From Acholeplasmatales bacterium (GTDB taxonomy: Bacteria > Bacillota_I > Bacilli_A > Acholeplasmatales > Anaeroplasmataceae): 33,270 nucleotides of DNA. The notes under the pieces were generated by a model. That model was not told where the DNA came from, did not search any database, and saw nothing but the letters and a program-made list of their open reading frames with translations. How positions within the stretch are numbered: position 1 is the first letter of the stretch; every line of letters starts with the position of its first letter. Shown one piece after another: positions 25,891-33,270 of the stretch. The translations under genes and the position numbers were made by a program. The stretch is taken from positions 1-33,270 of the forward strand of contig JAEELU010000107.1 in assembly GCA_016282815.1 (NCBI GenBank), written 5' to 3'.

Positions 25891-27090
25891 ATGAATTTCG
25901 ATGATGCAGTTAAGGAACTAGTAGAATTAAGTAAGGCAAACAACAACACAGTATATTCAAATGATATTTTGAAATATTGTGATGAAGAGGCTACAGACTA
26001 TGAGAAGTATGTAGATGCTTTAGTCAATTTAGAAATAGATGTTGTTCCTTCTTCAACAACAAATGAAGAGGATGATGATCTTGACAATATTGATGAGCCA
26101 AACTTAAGTGATGTAGAGGAAATAGATATTTCTACATACGATCAATTACCTTCATCAATTAAGGTAGATGACCCAGTTAGAATGTATCTTAAGGATATCG
26201 GTAAAATACCTCTATTATCACTTGATGAGGAAACCCAGCTTGCTAAGGATGTTGTTGAGGGTAGAAATGCACAGGAGCTAATCGATAAGATTAACGATGG
26301 CGAGGATAGTAGTATTTCAAAGGAAGAATACGAGGAGCTAGAGGCTAAGGTTGCTAAGGCTCATTATGCAAAGGATAAGCTTGTTAATGCTAACCTAAGA
26401 TTAGTTGTATCTATCGCTAAGAGATATCTATCTCGTGGTTTACAATTCCTTGATTTAATTCAAGAGGGTAACATGGGATTAATTAAGGCAGTAGATAAAT
26501 TCGACCATAGAAAGGGATTTAAGTTCTCTACATACGCTACATGGTGGATTAGACAGGCTATTACAAGAGCAGTAGCTGATCAAGCAAGAACAATTCGTAT
26601 CCCAGTTCATATGGTTGAAACAATCAATAAGCTTGTTAGAGTTCAACGTCAGCTAGTACAGGAATTATCTCGTGAGCCATCTCCTGAGGAGGTTGCAGAA
26701 AGAATGGAAATTTCTGTAGAGAAGGTACATCAAATTCAAAGAATTGCTCAAGAGCCAATTTCTTTAGAGGCTCCAGTTGGTGAGGAGGAGGATTCATCTT
26801 TAGGTGATTTCATTTCTGACCCACATGCACTAGATCCATATGAGTATACAGCTAAGATGAAGCTTAGAGAAGAGCTTAATGAGGTTTTAGATACTTTAAC
26901 AGAAAGAGAAAAAAGAGTCTTAATTCTAAGATTCGGTCTTCAGGACGGGAGAGTCAGAACATTAGAGGAAGTTGGTAAGGAATTTAATGTTACTCGTGAA
27001 AGAATCCGTCAGATAGAGGCTAAGGCTTTAAGAAAGCTTAAGCATCCATCAAGAAGTAAGAAGCTTAAGGATTTTATGACAAGTCATTAA
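25891..27090 (+). CDS. rpoD: RNA polymerase primary sigma factor (SigA/RpoD)
   Basis: The housekeeping sigma-70 factor, 399 residues. A short acidic region 1 (about 1-80) is followed by region 1.2 (DPVRMYLKDIGKIPLL). Region 2 includes KRYLSRGLQFLDLIQEGN and the -10 reading helix FKFSTYATWWIRQAITRA. Region 3 contains ELSREPSPEEVAERM. Region 4 has LTEREKRVLILRFGL and the -35 reading helix VTRERIRQIEAKALRKLK. The ATG at 25891 is chosen for AGGAGG at 25879-25884 and the conserved start of the family; an upstream in-frame ATG at 25831 lies inside dnaG and has no SD. The promoters noted in this window are of the kind this protein recognises. Confidence 0.97.
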   Translation: MNFDDAVKELVELSKANNNTVYSNDILKYCDEEATDYEKYVDALVNLEIDVVPSSTTNEEDDDLDNIDEPNLSDVEEIDISTYDQLPSSIKVDDPVRMYLKDIGKIPLLSLDEETQLAKDVVEGRNAQELIDKINDGEDSSISKEEYEELEAKVAKAHYAKDKLVNANLRLVVSIAKRYLSRGLQFLDLIQEGNMGLIKAVDKFDHRKGFKFSTYATWWIRQAITRAVADQARTIRIPVHMVETINKLVRVQRQLVQELSREPSPEEVAERMEISVEKVHQIQRIAQEPISLEAPVGEEEDSSLGDFISDPHALDPYEYTAKMKLREELNEVLDTLTEREKRVLILRFGLQDGRVRTLEEVGKEFNVTRERIRQIEAKALRKLKHPSRSKKLKDFMTSH

Positions 27091-27092
27091 TT

Positions 27093-28487
27093 ATGGATAG
27101 AATAGAATTAATTGCAAGCCTAGCACATGATAGTAATCTATTATGTGATATCGGATGTGACCACGCGTTAACTACAATTACTGCAATAAAAAGGTATAAC
27201 GTTAAGCATGCAATCGCCTCTGATATTAATGACGGACCTCTAGAGAATGCCAATAAAAATATTATTTTAAATAATGTAGAAAAATATGTTGATGTTGTTA
27301 AATCTGATGGATTAAAAAATATCAATTCTAAATTTGATACATTAATAATATCTGGTATGGGTGGATTATTAATTAAATCTATCCTAGAAGAGGGATTAGA
27401 AAAATTAAATAATGCTAAAATTATTATTGAGGCTAACAATGATTCATATGAGGTAAGAAGTTTTCTTACCTCTAATAATCATATTATTACTGATGAGTAT
27501 GCAATCATTGATAGTAATAAGTATTACGAAATAATAGTTTTTGAGAAAGGTCAATATTCGTATCCTGGCTTTAGCCTAAGATATGGTCCAATATTATTAA
27601 AAAAGCAGGATAAGGTGTTTATTGATCATTATAAAAAGGAACTAGAAAAGCTAGAAGGCTATTTACCTAATATTACTGATACAATATTAAAGGATGAAAA
27701 GCTTGTTTTAAGAAATGATTATCTAAAGATAATAAGTGGTGATAATAAGGAAATGATTAGTATTTTAAATACTGATAATTATTACCGTGAATATTTTATA
27801 GATGATAAAAAAAGACCTACAATTATTATTTCAGCTGGTGGTGGATATAAATATACATCACCAAGAGAATCTGAGCCTGTAGCGAGATTTTATAATAACC
27901 ATGGATATCATGCGATTATTGTTAATTATCGTGAAACAATGGATGTATATCCATTACCTCAAAAATATTTAGCATATGTAATTAATAAATTTGAAAATGA
28001 TAATAGAGTATCTAAAATAATAGGCTTAGGCTTTAGTGCTGGTGGTCACAATATCTTAGAGGTAGCACTACACCCTGATATTTATAATGCAAGAATTGAT
28101 TTATTGATGCTTGCCTATCCTGTAGTTACTGCAAATTCTAGATATTGGCACAAAGGCTCATATCAAAATTTATTAAATAATAATTTAAATGATGAAATCT
28201 TAAAAAGATTATCTCTTGAAAATGAAGTAACTGAAAAGGCACCTGATTTATTCCTTTGGGGTACTATAACTGATGAATCAGTTCATGTGATGAATTCATT
28301 ACTTTTAGTAGAAGCATATAAAGCACATAACTGTAATGTTGAATATCATTTATTCCCTATGGGTGGACATGGACTTTCACTTGCAAATAGTGAAACATCT
28401 TGTGGTGATAAGAATAAGGAAATTCCTTGTGTTTCTAAATGGAAGGAATTATCAATTGAATGGCTAGAATTGAAATTAAATAGCTAG
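27093..28487 (+). CDS. trmK: Fusion: TrmK-type tRNA (adenine-22-N1) methyltransferase + acetyl-esterase-like alpha/beta hydrolase
   Basis: A 464-residue two-domain protein. Residues 1 to about 218 are a full-length TrmK: SAM loop CDIGCDHALTT (18-28), catalytic-region GMGG (88-91), IIEANND (111-117), LRYGPILLKK (162-171) and the C-terminal helical segment (about 170-215). TrmK methylates N1 of A22 in some tRNAs. Residues 240-464 are a separate alpha/beta hydrolase: oxyanion loop SAGGGY (247-252), nucleophile elbow GFSAGG (S315), acid D394 (TITDESVH) and H426 (GGHGLS), the pattern of Aes/BD-FAE-like acetyl esterases. No stop or frameshift lies between the domains. The start is two bases after the rpoD stop with no good SD, so translation is probably coupled. 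In Bacillus the neighbour after trmK is a NIF3-like gene, which is missing here. Confidence 0.88.
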   Translation: MDRIELIASLAHDSNLLCDIGCDHALTTITAIKRYNVKHAIASDINDGPLENANKNIILNNVEKYVDVVKSDGLKNINSKFDTLIISGMGGLLIKSILEEGLEKLNNAKIIIEANNDSYEVRSFLTSNNHIITDEYAIIDSNKYYEIIVFEKGQYSYPGFSLRYGPILLKKQDKVFIDHYKKELEKLEGYLPNITDTILKDEKLVLRNDYLKIISGDNKEMISILNTDNYYREYFIDDKKRPTIIISAGGGYKYTSPRESEPVARFYNNHGYHAIIVNYRETMDVYPLPQKYLAYVINKFENDNRVSKIIGLGFSAGGHNILEVALHPDIYNARIDLLMLAYPVVTANSRYWHKGSYQNLLNNNLNDEILKRLSLENEVTEKAPDLFLWGTITDESVHVMNSLLLVEAYKAHNCNVEYHLFPMGGHGLSLANSETSCGDKNKEIPCVSKWKELSIEWLELKLNS

Positions 28488-28495
28488 AGGTTAAT

Positions 28496-29179
28496 ATGAA
28501 AAAGAGAATTATTATATTTGTTTCAGCTTTTGTTGCCATTGCAGGATTAGTACTTGCGATAGTATTACCACTAAATTATAAAACAATTAAGGTTATATCA
28601 TTTAAGGAGGATGTAGTATTTGAGGCATCTGGATTTAATGTAAGTAATAATATATTCGCAGATACCCAAAACTACCAGTGGGCAGAAGCGACAATAGAAA
28701 ACATTGATACCTTCTATGATAAGTACATAAAGAAATATACCTATGATGATGTTCCATCAAAGCCATATGAAGGCTTTATATTTAAGAATGGAGCATGCTT
28801 CAGATACGAAAGAATACTTTATTCAAATAGCTTACTCTTCCGTGAATCATTACAATATTATAATGACAAAATTATGCTTGAGCTTGGAGATACTAGATAT
28901 TGTAGTACTGATTCAGGAATATATTATGTCTGGGATATTCCATTTGAGCAGGCAGTAACAATACTTAGTCATGTCGATGAAAGATATTATGCTGTTAAGG
29001 ATGATATATATTTCCTTAAGGCATACGAAGAAGTATATGATGATGTAGCAAGAGAATATAAATATAAGCTTATAAATTACATTCCAATTATAAAGGTTGC
29101 TAATATGACTGGATGGAAGGTAATGGACTCAGATGGTAAGCCTTTATTTGATGTGGATAACACATGGCTTTTTGAGTAA
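28496..29179 (+). CDS. Hypothetical membrane-anchored extracytoplasmic protein
   Basis: I do not recognise this 227-residue protein. It begins with MKKR and a single strong hydrophobic segment (about 5-27, ending VLPLNY) without a lipobox Cys, so it is likely anchored by its N-terminus with the rest outside the cell. The remainder is rich in Tyr, Asp and Ile with alternating beta-type patterns and no visible catalytic motif. AGAGG at 28486-28490 sets the start, 8 bases after the trmK-esterase fusion, so it is probably the last gene of the glyS-dnaG-rpoD transcript. A terminator follows. It could be a lineage-specific envelope protein. Confidence 0.75.
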   Translation: MKKRIIIFVSAFVAIAGLVLAIVLPLNYKTIKVISFKEDVVFEASGFNVSNNIFADTQNYQWAEATIENIDTFYDKYIKKYTYDDVPSKPYEGFIFKNGACFRYERILYSNSLLFRESLQYYNDKIMLELGDTRYCSTDSGIYYVWDIPFEQAVTILSHVDERYYAVKDDIYFLKAYEEVYDDVAREYKYKLINYIPIIKVANMTGWKVMDSDGKPLFDVDNTWLFE

Positions 29180-29212
29180 TCAGCTAGCAAATTGAATAAA
29201 GCTTAGACTAAT

Positions 29213-29254
29213 GAAAAGACGCTTATCTCAATTTTGAGATAGCGCCTTTTCTCA
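29213..29254 (+). terminator. Rho-independent terminator of the glyS-dnaG-rpoD-trmK operon
   Basis: A long stem pairs GAAAAGACGCTTATCTCAA (29213-29231) with TTGAGATAGCGCCTTTTC (29234-29251), with one mismatch and one bulged T. A TTTTCTCATTT tail follows. Confidence 0.85.
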
Positions 29255-29272
29255 TTTATATAGGTATTATAA

Positions 29273-29301
29273 TTGTAAATAATTATTATATAAATTATAA
29301 T
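29273..29301 (+). promoter_or_regulatory. Candidate promoter for pflA
   Basis: TTGTAA (29273-29278), a 17-base spacer and TATAAT (29296-29301). The predicted start would fall very close to the ribosome binding site AGGAGAGG (29305-29312), giving an unusually short leader, so another promoter within this AT-rich gap is possible. Confidence 0.4.
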
Positions 29302-29323
29302 AAAAGGAGAGGATGGTGGTTTT

Positions 29324-30064
29324 ATGAAGGGTAAAATACATTCATTTTTTGCTGGCGGAACTGTAGATGGACCAGGAATTAGATTTGTAATATTCATGAA
29401 GGGCTGCCCACTTAGATGTAAATACTGCCATAACCCAGACACATGGACTCAGGAGAACTCATTAGAATATGAGGTAGAGGATGTATTAAATGAAGCATTA
29501 AAATACAAAGGCTATTTTAGAAATGGTGGTGGAGTTACTGTATCAGGTGGTGAGCCACTACTTCAAATTGATTTTGTAATAGAATTATTTAAATTATTAA
29601 AATCAAAAGGTGTACATACAGCCTTAGATACATCAGGTATTATATTTAATAAGGATAATAAGGATTTATTAAATAAATTTGATGAGCTAATTAAATATAC
29701 TGATTTGGTATTATTAGATATAAAGCATATCGATAATGATGAGCATATTAAATTAACAGGTAAGGATAATAAAAGCATATTAGATTTTGCTAAATATTTA
29801 TCAGATAATAATGTGCATGTTTGGATAAGACATGTATTAGTACCTGATATTACATTAAACGATGATTATTTGATTAAATTAAGAAAATTTATTGATACAT
29901 TAAATAATGTAGATAAGATTGAGGTTTTACCTTACCATACTATGGGCATAGTAAAATATCAAAATTTAGGAATAGAATATCCTTTAAAGGATACAAGAGT
30001 TCCTACTAAGGATGAGGTAAGGCACGCTAAATATTTGTTAGGGGTGATTAAGGATGTGGCTTAA
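29324..30064 (+). CDS. pflA: Pyruvate formate-lyase activating enzyme (radical SAM)
   Basis: Installs the glycyl radical in PflB using SAM and a 4Fe-4S cluster under anaerobic conditions. The 246-residue protein has the radical-SAM cysteines C28, C32 and C35 (KGCPLRCKYCHNPDTW), preceded by the family start FAGGTVDGPGIRFVIFM. The SAM-binding GGE motif is SGGEPLL (74-80), and VEVLPYH-like IEVLPYHTMG is near the end. No extra ferredoxin domain is inserted, so it is the short PflA form rather than a glycerol-dehydratase-type activase. The ATG at 29324 follows AGGAGAGG. The 3' end overlaps the thioredoxin-like gene by 11 bases. Its target pflB begins about 2.2 kb downstream. Confidence 0.94.
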   Translation: MKGKIHSFFAGGTVDGPGIRFVIFMKGCPLRCKYCHNPDTWTQENSLEYEVEDVLNEALKYKGYFRNGGGVTVSGGEPLLQIDFVIELFKLLKSKGVHTALDTSGIIFNKDNKDLLNKFDELIKYTDLVLLDIKHIDNDEHIKLTGKDNKSILDFAKYLSDNNVHVWIRHVLVPDITLNDDYLIKLRKFIDTLNNVDKIEVLPYHTMGIVKYQNLGIEYPLKDTRVPTKDEVRHAKYLLGVIKDVA

Positions 30065-30383
30065 TAAGGATAATTATAAGGAATACCTAAAGGGAATAAC
30101 AATAGTTGAGGTATCAGGTGAATCATGTGCTAACTGTTTAACCCTAATGCCAATATTAGATAATATTGTAAAGCAAAGAAATGACTGTAAGCTTTATCAC
30201 ATAGAAGCAAGTGATGACACAATGCAATTAATTAATAAATTTGAGGTATTTAGTGTTCCTACAATACTTGTAATGTATGATGATAATGTTTTTGCATCAT
30301 GTAGAGGATATCAGCCAGAGGAAATATTAGAGCTTTGGATTGATAGTAAGATAGATGAAATAAAGAAAAAATATAATATGTGA
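30054..30383 (+). CDS. Thioredoxin-like protein
   Basis: A 109-residue cytosolic protein with a thioredoxin fold pattern: active-site CANC (C25, C28) where thioredoxin has CGPC, and the cis-Pro loop FSVPTILVM (P69). The unusual Ala-Asn between the cysteines suggests a different redox potential or partner from housekeeping thioredoxin. It starts inside pflA (11-base overlap) with AGGGGTGA upstream, so its expression is tied to pflA. It may protect or reduce cysteines of enzymes used under anaerobic conditions (inference). It ends in TGA, which confirms that TGA is a stop here. Confidence 0.85.
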   Translation: MWLNKDNYKEYLKGITIVEVSGESCANCLTLMPILDNIVKQRNDCKLYHIEASDDTMQLINKFEVFSVPTILVMYDDNVFASCRGYQPEEILELWIDSKIDEIKKKYNM

Positions 30384-30393
30384 GGATAATAAT

Positions 30394-32070
30394 ATGAAAA
30401 AGGGATATAAAAGAATAATTAGCTTATTATTAGTATTATTAGCCTTATTTACTCTATCTGGTTGTAATATAAATAATAGCCCATCTATAAAGAATAGTAG
30501 CCAATCTCAAACAAGTGGTGAGGCTTATGTTGAGCCATGGAAAAGTGGTAAAACTGTAGAGGGAGTTAAAATTAAATATTCATTAACTAATGATGATATC
30601 ACAAAAGCTACAAGTGATATGGAAAGAGCAAGTGCCCTACTTAAGGCAGAAACTGATTATGATACATTTGTTAAAATTCTAGATGAGGATTTACAAAAAT
30701 ATGTTAAGAAGCTTAATGTTGCCATTCGTTCAGAGGAATTATTATATGATTTATATGGTAAGACTGAAAATCAAAATAAATCTCTTGAATTTAAAAATGC
30801 TAAGGTAGAATATGAAGAATGGCTAAATGATATTCTTCATGAAATATATCATAGTGGCTTTAAAACATTATATTATGAGGGAATGACTGATCAAGAAATA
30901 GAAGAGAATATTGGAGAGGATTATCCAGAAAGATATTATGAATTAAATAATCTGGAAAGTCAGTTAACTGCAGATTTTTATAAGCTTGATAGTACATCTA
31001 GAAGCTTTGTTAGTGAGGTAGATAAATTATATAAGCAAATGATGGCTGTTCATAAGGAGCTAGTCTCATATTATGGATATGATGATTATTTCCAATATGC
31101 TTATGATAATATGTATTATAGAAATTATGAAATAAGTAAAACTGATTCATTTTTATCACTTGCACTTAAATATGTAACTGACGAATATACTAAAATGTGG
31201 GGAGAAAAAGAAGCTGCAGTAAGTAAACTAACTAAATCAGAAAAGGAAATATATAATAAGATTATTTATGGAGATTCATTTACTGAATGCTTTAATTATC
31301 TAGAGGATTATTTCAATTACTTTGGTGGATTTGTTAAGGAATTTGCTGATGGATTATTTTGTGATGGTGGATATTATTATATTACATATGAGGATAATGG
31401 CTATGATGGTGCATATCAATATACATTACTTCAGGATGATGCTCCCTCACATCCATTCGTTCTTTATGGTAAAGGATATCATGCTGCAACATATGTAGTT
31501 CATGAATTTGGACATTATATGGCTGATATGACAAATGGTTATACAAGCTATGATGGTAATGAAACGCAATCACAGGCAAATGAATATTTATTCTTTGAGT
31601 ATTTAACTAAATATGCAAATTATGGCTTTAGCGATAATTTAAAAAAGGCAATATTATATGATCATTATGTTGATAGCTATTGGACAGTAGTCCTAGGTGC
31701 TGTAATTAATGAGCTTGAAAAGCGTTGCTATTCTAAGGACTATGAGGTTGGTGATTTAGAAAAAGCCATAAATGATATATATAATACATATCCAAATTTA
31801 AAGAATGTATATAGTAAAGAGGCTATGCTTAACTATACTATCTATGTAGTATTTGAATCACCTGCATATTATATTAGCTATGCAACAAGTATGATGGGTG
31901 CCTTATATATCGATAAGATGGCACAAACTAATTATGATGCTGCTAAGGAAGCCTATAGAAAGCTAATTTATAATGTTGATCGTGACTATAACATTACAGA
32001 TTTATATACTAAATGTGGTTTAGGTGACCCATTTGATGAGGAGACCTTTAAATACATCTTTTCGAACTAA
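30394..32070 (+). CDS. M3-like zinc metallopeptidase lipoprotein (oligoendopeptidase F type)
   Basis: A 558-residue surface lipoprotein: the signal peptide ends in the lipobox TLSGC (C24), followed by a Ser/Asn-rich linker. Most of the chain is alpha-helical, as in M3 peptidases. The zinc site is VVHEFGHYMADM (H370, E371, H374), and a likely third ligand is E397 in QANEYLFFEY, 27 residues after the first His, close to the spacing in the M3 family. The conserved Tyr- and Gly-rich C-terminal part (YYISYATSMMGALYIDKMA) resembles the PepF end (SPAYYISY). It probably trims short peptides at the cell surface. It lies 10 bases after the thioredoxin-like gene, between pflA and pflB. Confidence 0.82.
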   Translation: MKKGYKRIISLLLVLLALFTLSGCNINNSPSIKNSSQSQTSGEAYVEPWKSGKTVEGVKIKYSLTNDDITKATSDMERASALLKAETDYDTFVKILDEDLQKYVKKLNVAIRSEELLYDLYGKTENQNKSLEFKNAKVEYEEWLNDILHEIYHSGFKTLYYEGMTDQEIEENIGEDYPERYYELNNLESQLTADFYKLDSTSRSFVSEVDKLYKQMMAVHKELVSYYGYDDYFQYAYDNMYYRNYEISKTDSFLSLALKYVTDEYTKMWGEKEAAVSKLTKSEKEIYNKIIYGDSFTECFNYLEDYFNYFGGFVKEFADGLFCDGGYYYITYEDNGYDGAYQYTLLQDDAPSHPFVLYGKGYHAATYVVHEFGHYMADMTNGYTSYDGNETQSQANEYLFFEYLTKYANYGFSDNLKKAILYDHYVDSYWTVVLGAVINELEKRCYSKDYEVGDLEKAINDIYNTYPNLKNVYSKEAMLNYTIYVVFESPAYYISYATSMMGALYIDKMAQTNYDAAKEAYRKLIYNVDRDYNITDLYTKCGLGDPFDEETFKYIFSN

Positions 32071-32071
32071 A

Positions 32072-32090
32072 ACGTTATCTTTTTTAACGT
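32072..32090 (+). repeat. Short inverted repeat after the peptidase gene, weak terminator candidate
   Basis: ACGTTA (32072-32077) and TAACGT (32085-32090) are separated by a T-rich 7-base loop. The 6-bp stem is weak and is followed by AAAGCGC rather than a T-run, so termination here is doubtful. Confidence 0.35.
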
Positions 32091-32152
32091 AAAGCGCTAT
32101 TATAAAAAAAGAATATAAAATCAATAAAATTATAAAAATAATTTATAGTTTT

Positions 32153-32180
32153 TTGTAATATATGATATAGATTATAAAAT
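32153..32180 (+). promoter_or_regulatory. Candidate promoter for pflB
   Basis: TTGTAA (32153-32158), a 16-base spacer and TAAAAT (32175-32180) in a very AT-rich gap of 175 bases (32071-32245). TAGAAT at 32191-32196 is another possible -10 without a good -35. The gap otherwise holds only the inverted repeats listed next to this entry. Confidence 0.4.
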
Positions 32181-32204
32181 ATGTTTATGATAGAATAAAG
32201 GCAC

Positions 32205-32226
32205 TTAAGTGTTTATATACGCTTAA
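32205..32226. promoter_or_regulatory. Inverted repeat in the pflB leader, operator or mRNA hairpin
   Basis: TTAAGTGT and ACGCTTAA form an 8-bp inverted repeat with a 6-base centre (TTATAT) and one G-U pair. It sits just upstream of the pflB ribosome binding site (AGAAAGAGAG, about 32228-32237). A perfect 10-bp palindrome, CACTTAAGTG, overlaps its left arm at 32202-32211. Confidence 0.4.
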
Positions 32227-32245
32227 AAGAAAGAGAGCGATAAAG

Positions 32246-33270
32246 ATGTTTTATAAAGGATGGGAAGGCTTTGTACCTGGAAAATGGTCACAAGATGAAG
32301 TAAACGTAAGAGACTTTATTCAAAGAAACTACACTCCTTATGAGGGTGATGGTAGCTTTTTAGCTGGTCCAACTGACGCTACTACTAGATTATGGAAAAT
32401 TGTAAGAGAATTACAGGATAAGGAAAGGGCAAAAGGTGGCGTTTTACTTGCTGATACTGATATAATATCGACAATTACTAGCCATAATGCAGGTTATCTT
32501 GATAAGAATCTAGAGAAGATTGTTGGTTTACAAACTGACGTTCCTTTCAAGAGAAGCTTACAGCCATTTGGTGGTATTACAATGGCAGTTCAAGCTTGTC
32601 AAATGTATGGCTATGAGGTTTCTGATAGAGTAAAGGAAATTTTCACTAAATATAGAAAGACACATAATGATGGCGTTTATGATGCATATACGCCTGAGAT
32701 GAGACTTGCTCGTAAGTCTCATATCCTAACAGGTTTACCTGATACTTATGGTAGGGGTAGAATTGTTGGAGATTATAGAAGAATAGCTCTATATGGTGTT
32801 GATTATTTAATTAGACATAAGGAATTAGATAAGAGTCTAATTGAAGGTGATATGACACCTGAAAGAATTAGAGATAGAGAAGAGATTGCTGAGCAAATTA
32901 AAGCCTTAAATGATTTAAAGATTATGGCTTCTAAGTATAATTGTGATATTAGCTTACCTGCAACAAATGCTAGAGAGGCTATCCAAGCATTATATTTTGG
33001 TTATTTAGGTGCTGTTAAGGACCAAAATGGTGCAGCTATGTCAATTGGTCGTAATTCAACATTCCTTGATATTTATATCGAAAGAGATTTAAATAACGGT
33101 GTTATTACTGAAGAGGAAGCTCAGGAATTAATGGATCAATTTGTAATGAAGCTAAGAATTGTTAAATTCATGAGAATTCAATCATACAATGAATTATTCT
33201 CAGGAGATCCAACTTGGGTTACTGAATCAATTGGTGGTATGGGTACTGATGGTAGAACATTAGTAACTAA
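32246..33270 (+). CDS. pflB: Pyruvate formate-lyase, N-terminal part (3' end outside window)
   Basis: Cleaves pyruvate with CoA to acetyl-CoA and formate by a glycyl-radical mechanism under anaerobic conditions. The frame is open from ATG 32246 to the window edge, giving 341 codons of a protein of about 750 residues. Typical PFL stretches are MFYKGWEGFVPGKWSQDEVN, DFIQRNYTPYEGD, FLAGPTDATTRLW, GLQTDVPFKRSLQPFGGI and GRNSTFLDIYIERDLNNG, followed by LMDQFVMKLRIVKFMR. The catalytic Cys pair and the glycine that carries the radical lie beyond the window. AGAAAGAGAG precedes the start. PflA, its activase, is encoded upstream, but two other genes intervene. Confidence 0.96.
   Translation, partial: MFYKGWEGFVPGKWSQDEVNVRDFIQRNYTPYEGDGSFLAGPTDATTRLWKIVRELQDKERAKGGVLLADTDIISTITSHNAGYLDKNLEKIVGLQTDVPFKRSLQPFGGITMAVQACQMYGYEVSDRVKEIFTKYRKTHNDGVYDAYTPEMRLARKSHILTGLPDTYGRGRIVGDYRRIALYGVDYLIRHKELDKSLIEGDMTPERIRDREEIAEQIKALNDLKIMASKYNCDISLPATNAREAIQALYFGYLGAVKDQNGAAMSIGRNSTFLDIYIERDLNNGVITEEEAQELMDQFVMKLRIVKFMRIQSYNELFSGDPTWVTESIGGMGTDGRTLVT

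Noticed and set aside
27074..27439. Open frame of 121 codons on the - strand opposite trmK
   Set aside because: A hydrophobic low-complexity shadow of the TrmK coding region, which has clear family motifs on the + strand.
29313..29327. Four-codon mini frame (ATG GTG GTT TTA TGA) overlapping the pflA start
   Set aside because: Possible leader peptide, but so short a frame is expected by chance around an SD region, and nothing else supports it.
32071..32245. ZTP (pfl-motif) riboswitch upstream of pflB
   Set aside because: The gap is extremely AT-rich and lacks the conserved GC-containing blocks of that riboswitch class.

Overview
The window looks like chromosomal DNA from an AT-rich, low-GC Gram-positive bacterium, probably an anaerobic, gut-type member of the Bacilli (Erysipelotrichales, RF39 or Acholeplasmatales-like). 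The basis is the class 1B dihydroorotate dehydrogenase pair PyrK/PyrD, a single-subunit GlyQS-type glycyl-tRNA synthetase followed by dnaG, rpoD and trmK in Firmicutes order, pyruvate formate-lyase, Gram-positive lipoprotein signals and strong AGGAGG-like ribosome binding sites. TGA is used as a stop, so the code is standard. Every convincing gene is on the + strand, and there is no gene-free stretch longer than about 180 bases. I see no tRNA, rRNA, CRISPR array, transposase or prophage gene.

Layout. (1) 1-4448: the 3' part of a de novo pyrimidine operon, carB (5' truncated), pyrK, pyrD, pyrF, pyrE, very tightly packed and closed by a strong terminator. (2) 4520-17088: a three-gene transcription unit with its own promoter: a CHASE2-type membrane adenylate cyclase, a FecR-domain lipoprotein and a 2499-residue BspA-type leucine-rich-repeat lipoprotein. 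This is the most unusual part. (3) 17155-18255: a ZIP metal transporter and a small HMA metal-binding protein, preceded by two tandem operator-like palindromes. (4) 18305-22580: dxs overlapping a GNAT acetyltransferase gene, then a small esterase, a serine acetyltransferase-like hexapeptide protein and a HAD phosphatase. (5) 22653-29179: information-processing operon glyS-dnaG-rpoD-trmK, in which trmK is fused to an alpha/beta hydrolase domain, plus one unknown membrane-anchored protein. (6) 29324-33270: pflA, a thioredoxin-like gene, an M3-like zinc peptidase lipoprotein and the start of pflB.

How the genes work together. Blocks 1, 4 (dxs) and 5 are housekeeping: UMP synthesis, isoprenoid precursor supply, translation, replication priming and the primary sigma factor. 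Block 6 supplies anaerobic pyruvate cleavage (PflB) and its radical-SAM activase (PflA). Block 2 is the candidate new system. A cyclase with an extracellular CHASE2 sensor is co-transcribed with two surface lipoproteins that share the same Thr/Pro-rich stalk design. This suggests that the state of a large surface adhesin or scaffold is reported through a FecR-like domain to cAMP synthesis inside the cell. That coupling is inference from gene order and domain content, not something the sequence proves.
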